Shown: positions 40,422-49,625, counted from the first letter of the stretch. The stretch: DNA of 59,744 nt from a virus (IMGVR_UViG_3300025127_000035:1-59744), one strand, 5' to 3'. The notes: a model not told the origin generated them from the letters alone. Translations and numbers: made by a program.

Positions 40422-40754
40422 ATGTCCAGATATAGTACAAGAGAAATAGCTATAAATTCTGAAGAGCAATATAAAAAAATGCTTGATAAAAGAGGGATTA
40501 AAAAAATCTCACAATATAGAACTTTAGAAAAAGAGGTCTTTGAACAGGAAGTTTATGACTCTATTGAGACAATAGATTATGTTTGGAAATATGGAGACTT
40601 GTATTCTAACATAGCTTATCGTGCTTATGGTGATCCCGAATATTGGTGGGTAATTGCATCGTTTAATAAAAGACCAACAGAGTTTCATAATAAAATCGGA
40701 GATATTTTGAAAGTACCAATTAGTTTAAGTGATGTGTTGCAGGTGGTTGAATAA
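40422..40754 (+). CDS. 53: Baseplate wedge protein gp53
   Basis: 110 aa. YVWKYGDLYSNIAYRAYGDPEYWWVIASFN is the gp53 LysM-like signature (in fragments: YVWKYGDLYSNIA and GDPEYWWVIASFN), and the ending DILKVPISLSDVLQVV fits. Shorter than T4 gp53 (196), matching the short marine forms. Start after AGGAG; stop overlaps the next ATG (TAATG). Confidence 0.82.
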   Translation: MSRYSTREIAINSEEQYKKMLDKRGIKKISQYRTLEKEVFEQEVYDSIETIDYVWKYGDLYSNIAYRAYGDPEYWWVIASFNKRPTEFHNKIGDILKVPISLSDVLQVVE

Positions 40755-43700
40755 TGGCGAAAACAGATGCAGAATTAAAAAATGAGGCCACAAAGGCTGG
40801 TGGTTTTATAGATAAAATGCTAAAGTGGTACAACCCTAAAGCCAGACAGAGCGCTAAGGGTGGGAAAAGCCAACCCTTAACGATTCAGACGGATGCGTTT
40901 TATGACTCAACCCTTGGGTATGCCCAAACTGAAGGAAAATTTCAAGGTTTTAAAGCTTACCAAGGCGGTGGTAGTGAACCAGCAACAGTCAATTTTATAA
41001 GAGGTGTCGGGCAGAACATGATTGGCCTCAGTGGCGGACCAAATGAGTTAAACAGCTATATAGGTGGTGCTCAGATATCACATTATTTAATGGACAATCA
41101 AATCGGTAAAGTTTTTGAAGACCCAACATTTACTCGCTACATGTTAAGATGCTATAGTAATGTAAAAGTTGCTCTTAATGGTAAAACTAAAAAAGTGACC
41201 GAAGAAATACCAATAATATTTAAAATGACTTCAGGGGGCGCGGACAAGAAATGGACAAATAATCTTGAGTATAAAAAAATAATTACAAAAGCTTGGGGTC
41301 AAAACGAGGGACCAACCCCCTTGAATATGACTTATGCTGAAGAGATATGCCTACCAGTGGTTTTTAGTTACAAATCAATGCTAACCAAAGGCTGCGATGA
41401 ATTCTTAAAAGAAAGAATAGCACCTATATTGCTTGGTGCTGACCCAGATACTAGTAAATATCTTCCAAAGATTTTTATGGAACACTTGGGGAACAACCCA
41501 TCCTTCAGTGATGATAATGAAAGAAGGTTGTTTTTGCTGATGGGTGGCAAACACTATGGTGCAAATGATATTCCTTATTTAAACATCATAAAAGCAGACA
41601 GCAGTACAGCATTCGCTAATGTTCCCACAGATGTTAGAGATTATTGGAAAAAACATTACACCACAGCTATTCGTATAGAAGAAGCTGGAACTCAAGCTGG
41701 TGCGGAAGGTCTTAAGCAACTTTTGGGAGAGGAACCCAACCTACAGACGTTTGCAAAATATATTACACATGGGGCACCCACCGATAAGGAGTGGGGTTCA
41801 AAAGTAATGAATTACATGTTCTACAGCAATACTTACGACGAATCGCCCAACAAAAATGATTCCTCCAGAGAACGCATGATTGCTATGCCTTTCGTAACAT
41901 CTATTGAGGTCCAGTCTGGGGAGAGAGGAAAAGGCAGGCGTTTTGTCCTTGGCTTTCCATTAATGAAGACCAATCGATCTACAGATTACATAAAACAGAT
42001 GCATAATCTAATCTATCTAAACAAAGTAGAGTCGGACATACCCCAAAAACATTTAATACCGTATTTGATCGGTAAGGGTTCCCTAGCTACCGCAGTAGAC
42101 CCTTCAGTTTATAGTGTATACGTCCAAGATGAAAGCAACGCCTCTGAATCTTTATTATATGATTATAATTTTCCAAACTTAGATAGCATAAATTCTGCCC
42201 CAAGTAATTTAGTTAATGCTTTGGGTGGACCAACGAATTATCTGACAATGGCCGGAGATAGATTCTCAGCTTTGAAGGAAAGGGGTCTAGATTTCTCACC
42301 TGATCCTGAGTGGGTAAAAGAATCTTTTACCCACCAAAGCAAGGGCATTGGTATCACCAACGGCCCCGCTGCGGCTGGTACTGGACATGAAGTGACTGTT
42401 TTTAAAGCAAATCCAAACCCTGTGGTTTTGGATGATGTATATAAAAGTGTGCTTGTAGGCTACAATGAGTCGTTGGGGAAGGGGACTGCGTTCGTCAAGG
42501 GCCCACGTCAATTTGCCGAACCAAACGAAACAATTTTAGATTTTGAACCCTCTAAAATCTCTAAACAACTTATAGCGAATCTTAAACAGGCAATACAGGT
42601 TGATTCATTTACTAATGAAGAATCCGTTCATATAAATGACGAACTTGTTACTTTGCTTTATGAGCCTCTAACGAGATGTAATGAGATGATAGCATCGGAA
42701 TATGCGAGATATAACAAAAGGGTAGCAAAATTTAAAGAACTCGTCGCATCTGGACAAACCTCAAAAGATGCTATAAGGGGTTTAAATTTGGGAACCGCAG
42801 ATGCAGTCCCCGCATCTGCAACCACACCCGAACAAATAAGAGAATATTATATACTCCAGCTTTGGATCGATGCGGTTAACGCTGCTTCTTATAAGGCATT
42901 TTTATTTTTGAGAAGGTCTCAATTTAATGTAGAGACGTGGATTAGATTTACATCAACTCTTATTCTTAATAATCAAAAAAAGAGCAATAAAGAAATAAAT
43001 GAATTATTGAAAGCTATTAATCAGAGCCCCGGCAAAGGTCTTGGCGAAATAGCATCCGATGTTTTAAAGGAGGTTGAACCACCAGCCCCCCCTACCTCTG
43101 GCGACGATGACGAAGAAGAAGACATAGGCGAGGCCAAAGAGCGTCTAAAAGAAAGGAGAAAAAACGCCAATCAGTGCCTAATATCCACAAATATTGAAAC
43201 ACTAAAACACAAATATCATGAAATAATAAAAAGTGAATTAAAGGACACGACTTTCCAAAACACCAAACGTCACAGTAAGAAAGATCGGTTTACAATTCAT
43301 AGAGAAGCGGGCTATGGATCCCAAGCTTTTGGAAACAGGTTTAGCTGCTTAAGACATACCCTTGGTGATCATGGGGAGATACCAAACTTATTGGTGGCCA
43401 ATTCGGGCGATGATTTGCGTCTGTTTTTAAACGGAACACCAGAGATTCAGTCTGCTCTTGTTCCAAAAATAAGATTATTTAGGGTGACAGATAGCTCTGG
43501 AGGCGTGGATGAATATGAAACAGAATTTACTTTTAAAAACTTTTCTGACCCTAAAGAGATAATAGGTCTTAGCAACGGTAATAACATCCAAAAAGGCCAA
43601 GGCGGTGGAATTAAAAGTTTTACTTGGACATATGAAGGAGGAACGCCCGCCACGGCAAAAAAAGATATTAATGCCGAATTAACTCTTTACTTTCAGTCTT

Positions 43701-45865
43701 TTGCTGAGTTAACTAAGAAAAGAGGCACTCAAGAAAGAAGCTGGCGTTACATAGATTTATTACTTTATCCAACAAATGATGCTTATGTAAAAGAAAATCA
43801 AAATGCCCACCCAAACCAGTATAATCCCACAAACTTTAGGATTAGAGCCGATGTTGGATGGCATGTAAGAAAAGACATAGCTTTTAGAAATCTTTTATTG
43901 GATAGTGCGTATGGTTCTAAATCAAAAGTTACTGATGACCAACAAAACAGGATTAGTGCATTAGTAAAGAAAGCCAAAGCCCAAAAGAAGAAGGTTGACT
44001 ATAACGAGGTGTTTAGAAAAGTAGTAGGCGGAGATCTATTGAAGAAGTTTAACAAAGGCTTAAGAAAAATTAATAAGTCGCTTTTATTGAATATGATAGA
44101 TCATGATATTGATTTTAGAAATGACGGGTCAGTTGAACTAAAAATTACTTATGCTGCATACGCTGAATCAATGGCTAGGTCATCTTTAATAAACGCCCTC
44201 TCAACACCAGAAATAGAATATTATCGACAAGCTGCTGATCGTGAATTGTATGATTTATTAAAAAAGAGCAATTGTCGAGCAGAGGAAATAAATGCAATTC
44301 GATCTGAGCAATCAAGCGCAGAAAAAAATCTTATTGTCGCTGCTCAATCGTCAATTGTGTCAAGGCTAACCTTAAGGGGTCTCATCAGAACTGTTTATTT
44401 TGATAAAGAAAATGCTGATAATTATTTAGATAAAGAACTCTTTGGTTCTGTTCCCAAGCCGGTTTTTACTGATAAGTTCGACAGGGCAATCGCCCCTAGT
44501 GAGCTTCCCGAAGCTGACGATCTGGACAAGTTAAGAATGGTAAAGTTTTTCTTTTTAGGTGATTTAATGCACACGATATTAGATTGTTTATTTCTACCAG
44601 ATACTAATCTAAATGCAACAGAATATTCTAAGCAGTTTGGCGACAAATTAAGATCCGGCAAATATGTTCCACAACCAAATTATACCAAAAAAAGACCCGA
44701 AACAAAAAACTTTATTCCCCTTCTATCTTCATTTATATACTCAGATTATAACACAAAAATTAATGTTTCTGGTGCTGAAGTGGTTCAAGCAAATAAGATT
44801 TTTAGTGCTAATATAGCAGACATGCCTATTTCAGTGGACTATTTTAATAGATGGCTGCGAGAAAATGTTATAAAACCTGAGAGAACGGTGTATCCTTTAA
44901 TGAACTTTATAAGAGATATTGTTGAAGCCGTTATTGAGCTTTTAACTGATACATGTATCAACAAGAATGTTGACTCTTCTTTAATGTTTCAAACACAACA
45001 AATTAGAGCTAAATCAAATATACAATCTAATCCATACGCTAATGGAAAAACATTATATAAGGATGTGTTTCGCTCTTTAAGGGCAGAAGCCCGGAGCAAT
45101 CCAACAATATTTGTTGATGTTGATAAGCATTATAATAAAAGCAATGGAAAAATGGCCTTTCCTCTTGTAACAAGCGACGAAGACCCCAAAACTGGTGAAC
45201 GCATTGAGAGTAAAGCATATAAAGATTATATGCTACTTTATGCAGTATCTCCGATTCTTGCAACGTCACATCAGGGTAGAGGCATTAGATCCAAAGATGA
45301 ACAAAGAGGTACTTTTCACTTTTTAATTGGTAATAATAAAGGCTTATTAAAAAATATTAAATTTTCAAAAACAGATATGGCGTATTTAAGAGAGGCGAGA
45401 TACTATAATCAAGGTAACTATGGTCTACTACAACTCGGTGCTGTCTATAATGTTGATTTGGAGCTTTTTGGAAACACAATATTTTATCCCGGTATGGAGA
45501 TATTTATTGATCCAAGGTCTTTTGGAGGGCCACAGTGGGACCCAACTAAGGGCGGTAAAGGTAGATCCATCGCAAACGCACTTGGAATTGGTGGCTATCA
45601 CACCATCACAAGGGTTACTTGCACCATCTCGCCATCTGGATTTACCACTTCTGTGCAAGCTGTTTTTCAATATAGTGGTGATATATCATCTAGAAATATT
45701 GCAATTGATGGGCAAGCTTATCAACAAGACTCAAAGGAAGATATCACAGAAGCCGGTGCAGTAAGAAGCATTAAATGTGTTGAAGCTGTTGATAGCGCAA
45801 TTGAACAAAGCATTCGAGCGGAGGCAGCGCAGCAGAATTCCACAACAAAGAAATACCGTTTTTAG
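40754..45865 (+). CDS. Giant baseplate-associated structural protein, unrecognised
   Basis: 1703 aa, the largest gene in the window. No single family recognised. Visible parts are an N-terminal beta region (about 40-130), a long alpha/beta middle, an acidic linker rich in Pro then Asp/Glu (PAPPTSGDDDEEEDIGEAKE, about 775-795), and a helical stretch. A C-terminal beta domain follows: NYGLLQLGAVYNVDLELFGNTIFYPGMEIFIDP, then GIGGYHTITRVTCTISPSGFTTSVQAVF. That last domain resembles tail-hub ends of marine T4-like phages. TAATG-coupled to gp53, so it probably builds the baseplate hub or wedge. It could be a fusion of proteins that are separate in T4. Confidence 0.6.
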   Translation: MAKTDAELKNEATKAGGFIDKMLKWYNPKARQSAKGGKSQPLTIQTDAFYDSTLGYAQTEGKFQGFKAYQGGGSEPATVNFIRGVGQNMIGLSGGPNELNSYIGGAQISHYLMDNQIGKVFEDPTFTRYMLRCYSNVKVALNGKTKKVTEEIPIIFKMTSGGADKKWTNNLEYKKIITKAWGQNEGPTPLNMTYAEEICLPVVFSYKSMLTKGCDEFLKERIAPILLGADPDTSKYLPKIFMEHLGNNPSFSDDNERRLFLLMGGKHYGANDIPYLNIIKADSSTAFANVPTDVRDYWKKHYTTAIRIEEAGTQAGAEGLKQLLGEEPNLQTFAKYITHGAPTDKEWGSKVMNYMFYSNTYDESPNKNDSSRERMIAMPFVTSIEVQSGERGKGRRFVLGFPLMKTNRSTDYIKQMHNLIYLNKVESDIPQKHLIPYLIGKGSLATAVDPSVYSVYVQDESNASESLLYDYNFPNLDSINSAPSNLVNALGGPTNYLTMAGDRFSALKERGLDFSPDPEWVKESFTHQSKGIGITNGPAAAGTGHEVTVFKANPNPVVLDDVYKSVLVGYNESLGKGTAFVKGPRQFAEPNETILDFEPSKISKQLIANLKQAIQVDSFTNEESVHINDELVTLLYEPLTRCNEMIASEYARYNKRVAKFKELVASGQTSKDAIRGLNLGTADAVPASATTPEQIREYYILQLWIDAVNAASYKAFLFLRRSQFNVETWIRFTSTLILNNQKKSNKEINELLKAINQSPGKGLGEIASDVLKEVEPPAPPTSGDDDEEEDIGEAKERLKERRKNANQCLISTNIETLKHKYHEIIKSELKDTTFQNTKRHSKKDRFTIHREAGYGSQAFGNRFSCLRHTLGDHGEIPNLLVANSGDDLRLFLNGTPEIQSALVPKIRLFRVTDSSGGVDEYETEFTFKNFSDPKEIIGLSNGNNIQKGQGGGIKSFTWTYEGGTPATAKKDINAELTLYFQSFAELTKKRGTQERSWRYIDLLLYPTNDAYVKENQNAHPNQYNPTNFRIRADVGWHVRKDIAFRNLLLDSAYGSKSKVTDDQQNRISALVKKAKAQKKKVDYNEVFRKVVGGDLLKKFNKGLRKINKSLLLNMIDHDIDFRNDGSVELKITYAAYAESMARSSLINALSTPEIEYYRQAADRELYDLLKKSNCRAEEINAIRSEQSSAEKNLIVAAQSSIVSRLTLRGLIRTVYFDKENADNYLDKELFGSVPKPVFTDKFDRAIAPSELPEADDLDKLRMVKFFFLGDLMHTILDCLFLPDTNLNATEYSKQFGDKLRSGKYVPQPNYTKKRPETKNFIPLLSSFIYSDYNTKINVSGAEVVQANKIFSANIADMPISVDYFNRWLRENVIKPERTVYPLMNFIRDIVEAVIELLTDTCINKNVDSSLMFQTQQIRAKSNIQSNPYANGKTLYKDVFRSLRAEARSNPTIFVDVDKHYNKSNGKMAFPLVTSDEDPKTGERIESKAYKDYMLLYAVSPILATSHQGRGIRSKDEQRGTFHFLIGNNKGLLKNIKFSKTDMAYLREARYYNQGNYGLLQLGAVYNVDLELFGNTIFYPGMEIFIDPRSFGGPQWDPTKGGKGRSIANALGIGGYHTITRVTCTISPSGFTTSVQAVFQYSGDISSRNIAIDGQAYQQDSKEDITEAGAVRSIKCVEAVDSAIEQSIRAEAAQQNSTTKKYRF

Positions 45866-45876
45866 GAGGATTATAA

Positions 45877-47211
45877 ATGGCCAGATTTAAAGCACAAAAT
45901 ACAACTCGCTCTGCTTGGAATTCTTTTTACCATAGAGTAAATTACAAAAAGAACGCCCTTCCTAAAAACCCAGAGATAAAAGATTTTAGCTTTGCGGAAG
46001 ATACGCTTTATGGAAGAGTAGATCCAGCACTGAATACAGTTTATCCCGATGAAAACAAGATGACGACCCTAATAAACAGCGAAGCAACAGAAAATTCATT
46101 TCGATTGTTAGATTTTGTAGCGGATGCATTTATTGGTGTAAAAAATGCTATGGATGCCGCTGCTGAAAATGGAACCATTCCTACCGATCAGGCGATTTTT
46201 TCTAAATTTAGTATTAAAAAGGCTTATCAATCTCCATCAGATTTATACAATGCCTATATTGATAACCTGATGGACAGATATATTACTGAATACCTATATG
46301 GCCAAAATTTAAAAAAAAAGGTTTTAAATTTTAGTCAATTTGTAAACCATCTTATACATTTTTTAAAAAATCAAACTGACCACACTCCAGTTACATTTAC
46401 ATCTTGGCAGCGTTCAACTACATCAAACATTTTTACGTCTGGGATAGCGGTCGATATTGGTACTTTTGAATATGGTGATGACCCAAGAACAGAAAGAGTT
46501 GTTTTAGACAACCCATGTCTTCCATATTATTTGAAAGTTTGTCGAGCAAATGGCTTTTTAGTATCAAATTTAAACCCTACTATAATGGTTGCCGATATAT
46601 TGTCTCCGGGTTTACTCCCATACGCAACAGCTAGACAAATCTATTCAACAGAAGAGGTTTTTACGAGTAGGTACTTGTACGCCTACACAATTGATTATGA
46701 GACTCTTGTTACTAAATTTATTGATGGCTTTAATTTATTTGTATCAAGGTCACCACTTGAAAAAATAGTTTCCATAAAGTGTAGAAAATCACACTCATAT
46801 AAATTAAAAGAGAGAAGTGCTCTTAATCCGAACAAAATTAATAATGTCATGTCGATGTCTAGTCTGTTAGTAAAATATACTCAAATTAGAAACATGGAAG
46901 AAGAATACATTTTGGATAAAAAAACCATGGATTCTTTAATTAGAAGAATAAAAATAACAAAAAGTGTTGACAAAGACATTATGATGAGATATATTAATAG
47001 AACTTTCCGAGAAACATATAAATTAAAATATGGCGGATTAAATTATTTTTCACAAAAATTAAAAGCAAGAAATGAAATTAAAGAACCCTCAACTCAATCA
47101 GCATCCGGTGCATCACTTGTTGACTCAGGTGTCTCAGATACAACATCAGTTGCTCAAACATCAGTTCCATCAGGTGGTGGTTCAAGCGGGGGATCAAGCG
47201 GGGGGTATTAA
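45877..47211 (+). CDS. Tail/baseplate-cluster protein, unrecognised, with Gly/Ser tail
   Basis: 444 aa. N-terminus ARFKAQNTTRSAWNSFYHRVNYKKN, then DTLYGRVDPALNTVYPDENK, a helical middle with many aromatic residues (ADAFIGVKNAMDAAAENG; YIDNLMDRYITEYLYGQN), and a low-complexity end (SVPSGGGSSGGSSGGY). The LYGRVDP segment echoes VYGRMDP in the 39768 protein. RBS AGGAGG. Last structural gene before replication genes; its stop overlaps the polymerase start. Role unknown; likely baseplate. Confidence 0.6.
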   Translation: MARFKAQNTTRSAWNSFYHRVNYKKNALPKNPEIKDFSFAEDTLYGRVDPALNTVYPDENKMTTLINSEATENSFRLLDFVADAFIGVKNAMDAAAENGTIPTDQAIFSKFSIKKAYQSPSDLYNAYIDNLMDRYITEYLYGQNLKKKVLNFSQFVNHLIHFLKNQTDHTPVTFTSWQRSTTSNIFTSGIAVDIGTFEYGDDPRTERVVLDNPCLPYYLKVCRANGFLVSNLNPTIMVADILSPGLLPYATARQIYSTEEVFTSRYLYAYTIDYETLVTKFIDGFNLFVSRSPLEKIVSIKCRKSHSYKLKERSALNPNKINNVMSMSSLLVKYTQIRNMEEEYILDKKTMDSLIRRIKITKSVDKDIMMRYINRTFRETYKLKYGGLNYFSQKLKARNEIKEPSTQSASGASLVDSGVSDTTSVAQTSVPSGGGSSGGSSGGY

Positions 47212-48401
47212 TGACTTTTCAAATTCTTGATGATAGGAGAGAGTGCTATGGAATCTATTATAATGGAAGCTTTATTTACGACAATTTCCCAAGCAACCTT
47301 GATCGGACTTGGGAGTGGTCTTCTCATCTTCTTGGTCGGAACATCAATTATGGTTCTATCTTTTGCGGTGGTCGAGAAATTGGTAAAGTCGGTCCCGTCC
47401 ACCTTCAAGACAGGTATGAAATCTATTCTCGCAAGATTCGGAGCTTTTTAAGAGCAACAGCAAATGCAAAGATAAAGTTTGATGATGTTTGTTTGTTTGA
47501 GATTGTTCCTCAACAACACCTCCGACACTATTGTGAGGTCAAGAACGATATAACCAATTGGGTATTTGAGAATCATGTAAAACCACAGAATCATCAGCAC
47601 ATAGTAGATGTAATGGAGTTGTGCGATGATATTTCACAAAAAATCCCCGTAATCGACCTAAATCGGCTCTATAGACATAGTAAGCATGATAGGAAGGCCA
47701 AGTATCTTTTCGAGCAAGTTAAGGGTGAAAATACCCCCATTCTGTACGATGTATGGGGGTCTGTGACCGGAAGATTGACCACCAAACCCGGCTCTTTTCC
47801 GATCCTAAATCTTAAGAAAGAAATCGCTGATTGCGTGATTCCAACCAACGATGTTTTCGTCCAACTTGATTTCAATGGAGCCGAGATCAGAACTCTAATT
47901 TCTCTTGCTGGAAAAGAGCAACCAGAAGAGGATATCCATGAATGGAATATGAAGAGCATCTATCATAATATAACCGAGAGATCAAAAGCAAAACAACGAT
48001 TCTTCGCTTGGTTGTACAATCCGAATTCAAATGATCAAGAGACTGAGAGGCACTATACGAGAGAACAGATACTAAATAAACATTATAATAATAGTATAGT
48101 ATCAACTCCTTTTGGAAGAAAGATAGAAGCCGATGATTTCCATGCTTTGAATTATCTTCTACAATCTTCATCATCAGATAATTGCTTACAATCAGCAGTT
48201 AAGGTTAATAAACTATTAAAGAATAAAAAATCATTTGTTCAATCAGTTGTGCATGATTGTGTTACAATCGACATGGATTTATCAGAAAGACATATGCTTC
48301 CAACTTTGGTTGAGATCTTCAGCGAGACCTCGTTGGGTAAGTTTAAGACATCAGTACAAATTGGACACAACTTAAAAGACTTAGAGGAAGTTCAATGGTA
48401 G
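47211..48401 (+). CDS. Minimal family A DNA polymerase (no exonuclease domain)
   Basis: 396 aa. Pol I palm/fingers motifs in order: WGSVTGRLTTKPGSFPILNLK (182-202, cf. TATGRLSS...LQNIP), motif A QLDFNGAEIRTLISLAG (catalytic Asp220), motif B in degenerate form ERSKAKQRFFAWLYN (about 256-270), STPFGRKIEAD, and motif C SVVHDCVTID (His348-Asp349). No DxE exonuclease motifs and no 5' nuclease domain; the N-terminal 180 residues match nothing I know. T4 itself uses a family B enzyme. Rhodothermus phage RM378, a distant T4 relative, is described as having separate family A polymerase and exonuclease ORFs. Start overlaps the upstream stop (TAATG); it overlaps the next gene by 7 nt. Confidence 0.85.
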   Translation: MTFQILDDRRECYGIYYNGSFIYDNFPSNLDRTWEWSSHLLGRNINYGSIFCGGREIGKVGPVHLQDRYEIYSRKIRSFLRATANAKIKFDDVCLFEIVPQQHLRHYCEVKNDITNWVFENHVKPQNHQHIVDVMELCDDISQKIPVIDLNRLYRHSKHDRKAKYLFEQVKGENTPILYDVWGSVTGRLTTKPGSFPILNLKKEIADCVIPTNDVFVQLDFNGAEIRTLISLAGKEQPEEDIHEWNMKSIYHNITERSKAKQRFFAWLYNPNSNDQETERHYTREQILNKHYNNSIVSTPFGRKIEADDFHALNYLLQSSSSDNCLQSAVKVNKLLKNKKSFVQSVVHDCVTIDMDLSERHMLPTLVEIFSETSLGKFKTSVQIGHNLKDLEEVQW

Positions 48402-49201
48402 TAATAGGTATAGGTACAGCAGGCTGTAAAATTGCTAATTGTTTTAGTAAGGGTCATAAGAAAATTCTTATTGCGCCTGATAAGTTTCCGAAGATATGTA
48501 AGACCGTTGAGGATTATGAAAGCAAGTGCCCTTCATTAAAGAAAGAGCTTACATTCTCTCAAAAAGAATGTTGGGTGTTTGTTTGCGGTGCTTCAAAAAC
48601 ATCTGGGGCAACATTAAGAATCTTAGAAAAGATAAAAAATAAAAAAATAAATGTTATTTATATGGTTCCTGATAGTTTGCTTTCAACACCAACACAACTA
48701 AAGCAAGATAAAGTTGCCTTTAATGTTTTGCAAGAATTTGCTCGCTCTGGTTTACTAAATTCTATATATCTTGTTTCAAATATAGCTTTAGTTGATATTG
48801 CTGGTGAGGGTCCGATTAGTGATATTTATAGAGATGCAAATTTAATAATTACTAACATCATTGAAACAATAGAATATTTTAAAAAACAAGAACCCGTTCT
48901 TGGAACAATTGCTGAGACAAAAGAAGTATCCAGAATAAAAACATTTTCTGTAGGAACCCTTGACCATGATCAAGAAAAATTACTTTTTCCTCTTGACAAC
49001 ATTACAGAAACTGGTTACATGTATAGTATAAACGAAGACGAACTTAATCAGGAGAATGATTTGTTAATGTCGATAAAAGATAAGGTCGCCCAAGATAAGG
49101 AGAACAACCTTCTCTCTTCTTTTGCTATCTTTTCTTCTCCACATGAGAAGTCATTTTATTATGCGATTAAGTCTACGCACTTCATTCAAGAAAAAATATA
49201 A
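48395..49201 (+). CDS. Divergent tubulin/FtsZ-like GTPase candidate
   Basis: 268 aa. It begins VVIGIGTAGCKIANCF, like the FtsZ VGVGGGGCNAVN nucleotide loop. At about 60-73 comes WVFVCGASKTSGATLRIL, in the place of the tubulin signature GGGTGTG followed by a helix and a new strand (INVIYMVPD). Then IYRDANLIITNIIETIEYF (about 145-162) resembles the FtsZ H7 helix, whose Asn contacts the base. The C-terminal polymerisation domain is short (FtsZ is about 380). The signature loop has only one of the Gly residues, so GTP binding is uncertain. Overlaps the polymerase gene. A phage spindle/partition or replication-linked role is possible. Confidence 0.6.
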   Translation: MVVIGIGTAGCKIANCFSKGHKKILIAPDKFPKICKTVEDYESKCPSLKKELTFSQKECWVFVCGASKTSGATLRILEKIKNKKINVIYMVPDSLLSTPTQLKQDKVAFNVLQEFARSGLLNSIYLVSNIALVDIAGEGPISDIYRDANLIITNIIETIEYFKKQEPVLGTIAETKEVSRIKTFSVGTLDHDQEKLLFPLDNITETGYMYSINEDELNQENDLLMSIKDKVAQDKENNLLSSFAIFSSPHEKSFYYAIKSTHFIQEKI

Positions 49202-49210
49202 AAAAATTAT

Positions 49211-49238
49211 TTGACAAAAAATGGTTTTATGTTATATT
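49211..49238 (+). promoter_or_regulatory. Sigma70-like promoter
   Basis: TTGACA at 49211-49216 and TATATT at 49233-49238, spacing 16, with TG two bases before the -10. It lies just after the stop of the tubulin-like gene and about 50 nt before ATG 49290. Confidence 0.75.
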
Positions 49239-49289
49239 AAAAGAGTCGATAAAGACACAACAATAAAACAACAACAAACAGGAGAAAAA

Positions 49290-49532
49290 ATGAGTAATTA
49301 CACTGCATACACCGGAACTTTCGTAAACAAGAATGGCCAAACTCGTACCATGACCTTTATCCGTAAAGGTGATGTTCCAAGTTCTTTCTTTAACGGGAGT
49401 ATTAAGCGTAAACTTTCTGAGGGTATGGAAACCGTTTACGATGTAAATGCGAAAGGTTGGCGTACATTTAATAGCAATACACAAGTTGGCCAACTTTCAC
49501 AACAAACAGTACAATTTTCATTTGACAGTTAA
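49290..49532 (+). CDS. Small beta protein upstream of SSB, unknown function
   Basis: 80 aa from ATG 49290 after AGGAG. The open frame continues upstream to 49221, but that part covers the promoter leader. Sequence YTAYTGTFVNKNGQTRTMTFIRKGDVP looks like a small SH3-like barrel, with a second hairpin (VYDVNAKGWRTFNS). Its stop overlaps the -35 of the SSB promoter. Own sigma70 promoter suggests early expression. I recall similar short proteins (GQTRTM type) in marine phages but no known role. Confidence 0.65.
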   Translation: MSNYTAYTGTFVNKNGQTRTMTFIRKGDVPSSFFNGSIKRKLSEGMETVYDVNAKGWRTFNSNTQVGQLSQQTVQFSFDS

Positions 49533-49550
49533 GCATAATTATGCTATAAT
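49522..49550 (+). promoter_or_regulatory. Perfect sigma70 promoter with palindromic spacer
   Basis: TTGACA (49522-49527), N17, TATAAT (49545-49550). The spacer and first -10 base form a perfect 14-bp palindrome AGCATAATTATGCT (49532-49545), a possible operator. It precedes the SSB gene. Confidence 0.85.
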
Positions 49551-49559
49551 ATAAATAGC

Positions 49560-49577
49560 GGGGGGCTTTTGCCCCCC
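49560..49577 (+). promoter_or_regulatory. Leader hairpin of the SSB mRNA
   Basis: GGGGGGC / GCCCCCC stem closed by TTTT, beginning about 10 nt after the -10 box, so it would sit at the very 5' end of the transcript. It lacks a following T-run, so it is less likely a terminator. A 5' hairpin could stabilise the mRNA or be part of a leader control; T4 gene 32 is autoregulated at its leader. Confidence 0.6.
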
Positions 49578-49625
49578 GACTTTAGCCTGAAACGGCAAAA
49601 ACTTTAACAATAGAGGAGTAACAAC

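Noticed and set aside
47227-47451. Hydrophobic 74-codon + strand frame inside the polymerase gene
   Set aside because: Its ATG at 47227 has no good SD, and the polymerase reading frame is continuous through the region. A nested membrane peptide (GSGLLIFLVGTSIMVL) is possible but not supported.
49550-49557. T4-type late promoter TATAAATA overlapping the SSB -10 region (and another at 21771-21778)
   Set aside because: Only sporadic in the window and within AT-rich promoter sequence; the ACTATTTA word fits the structural units much better.
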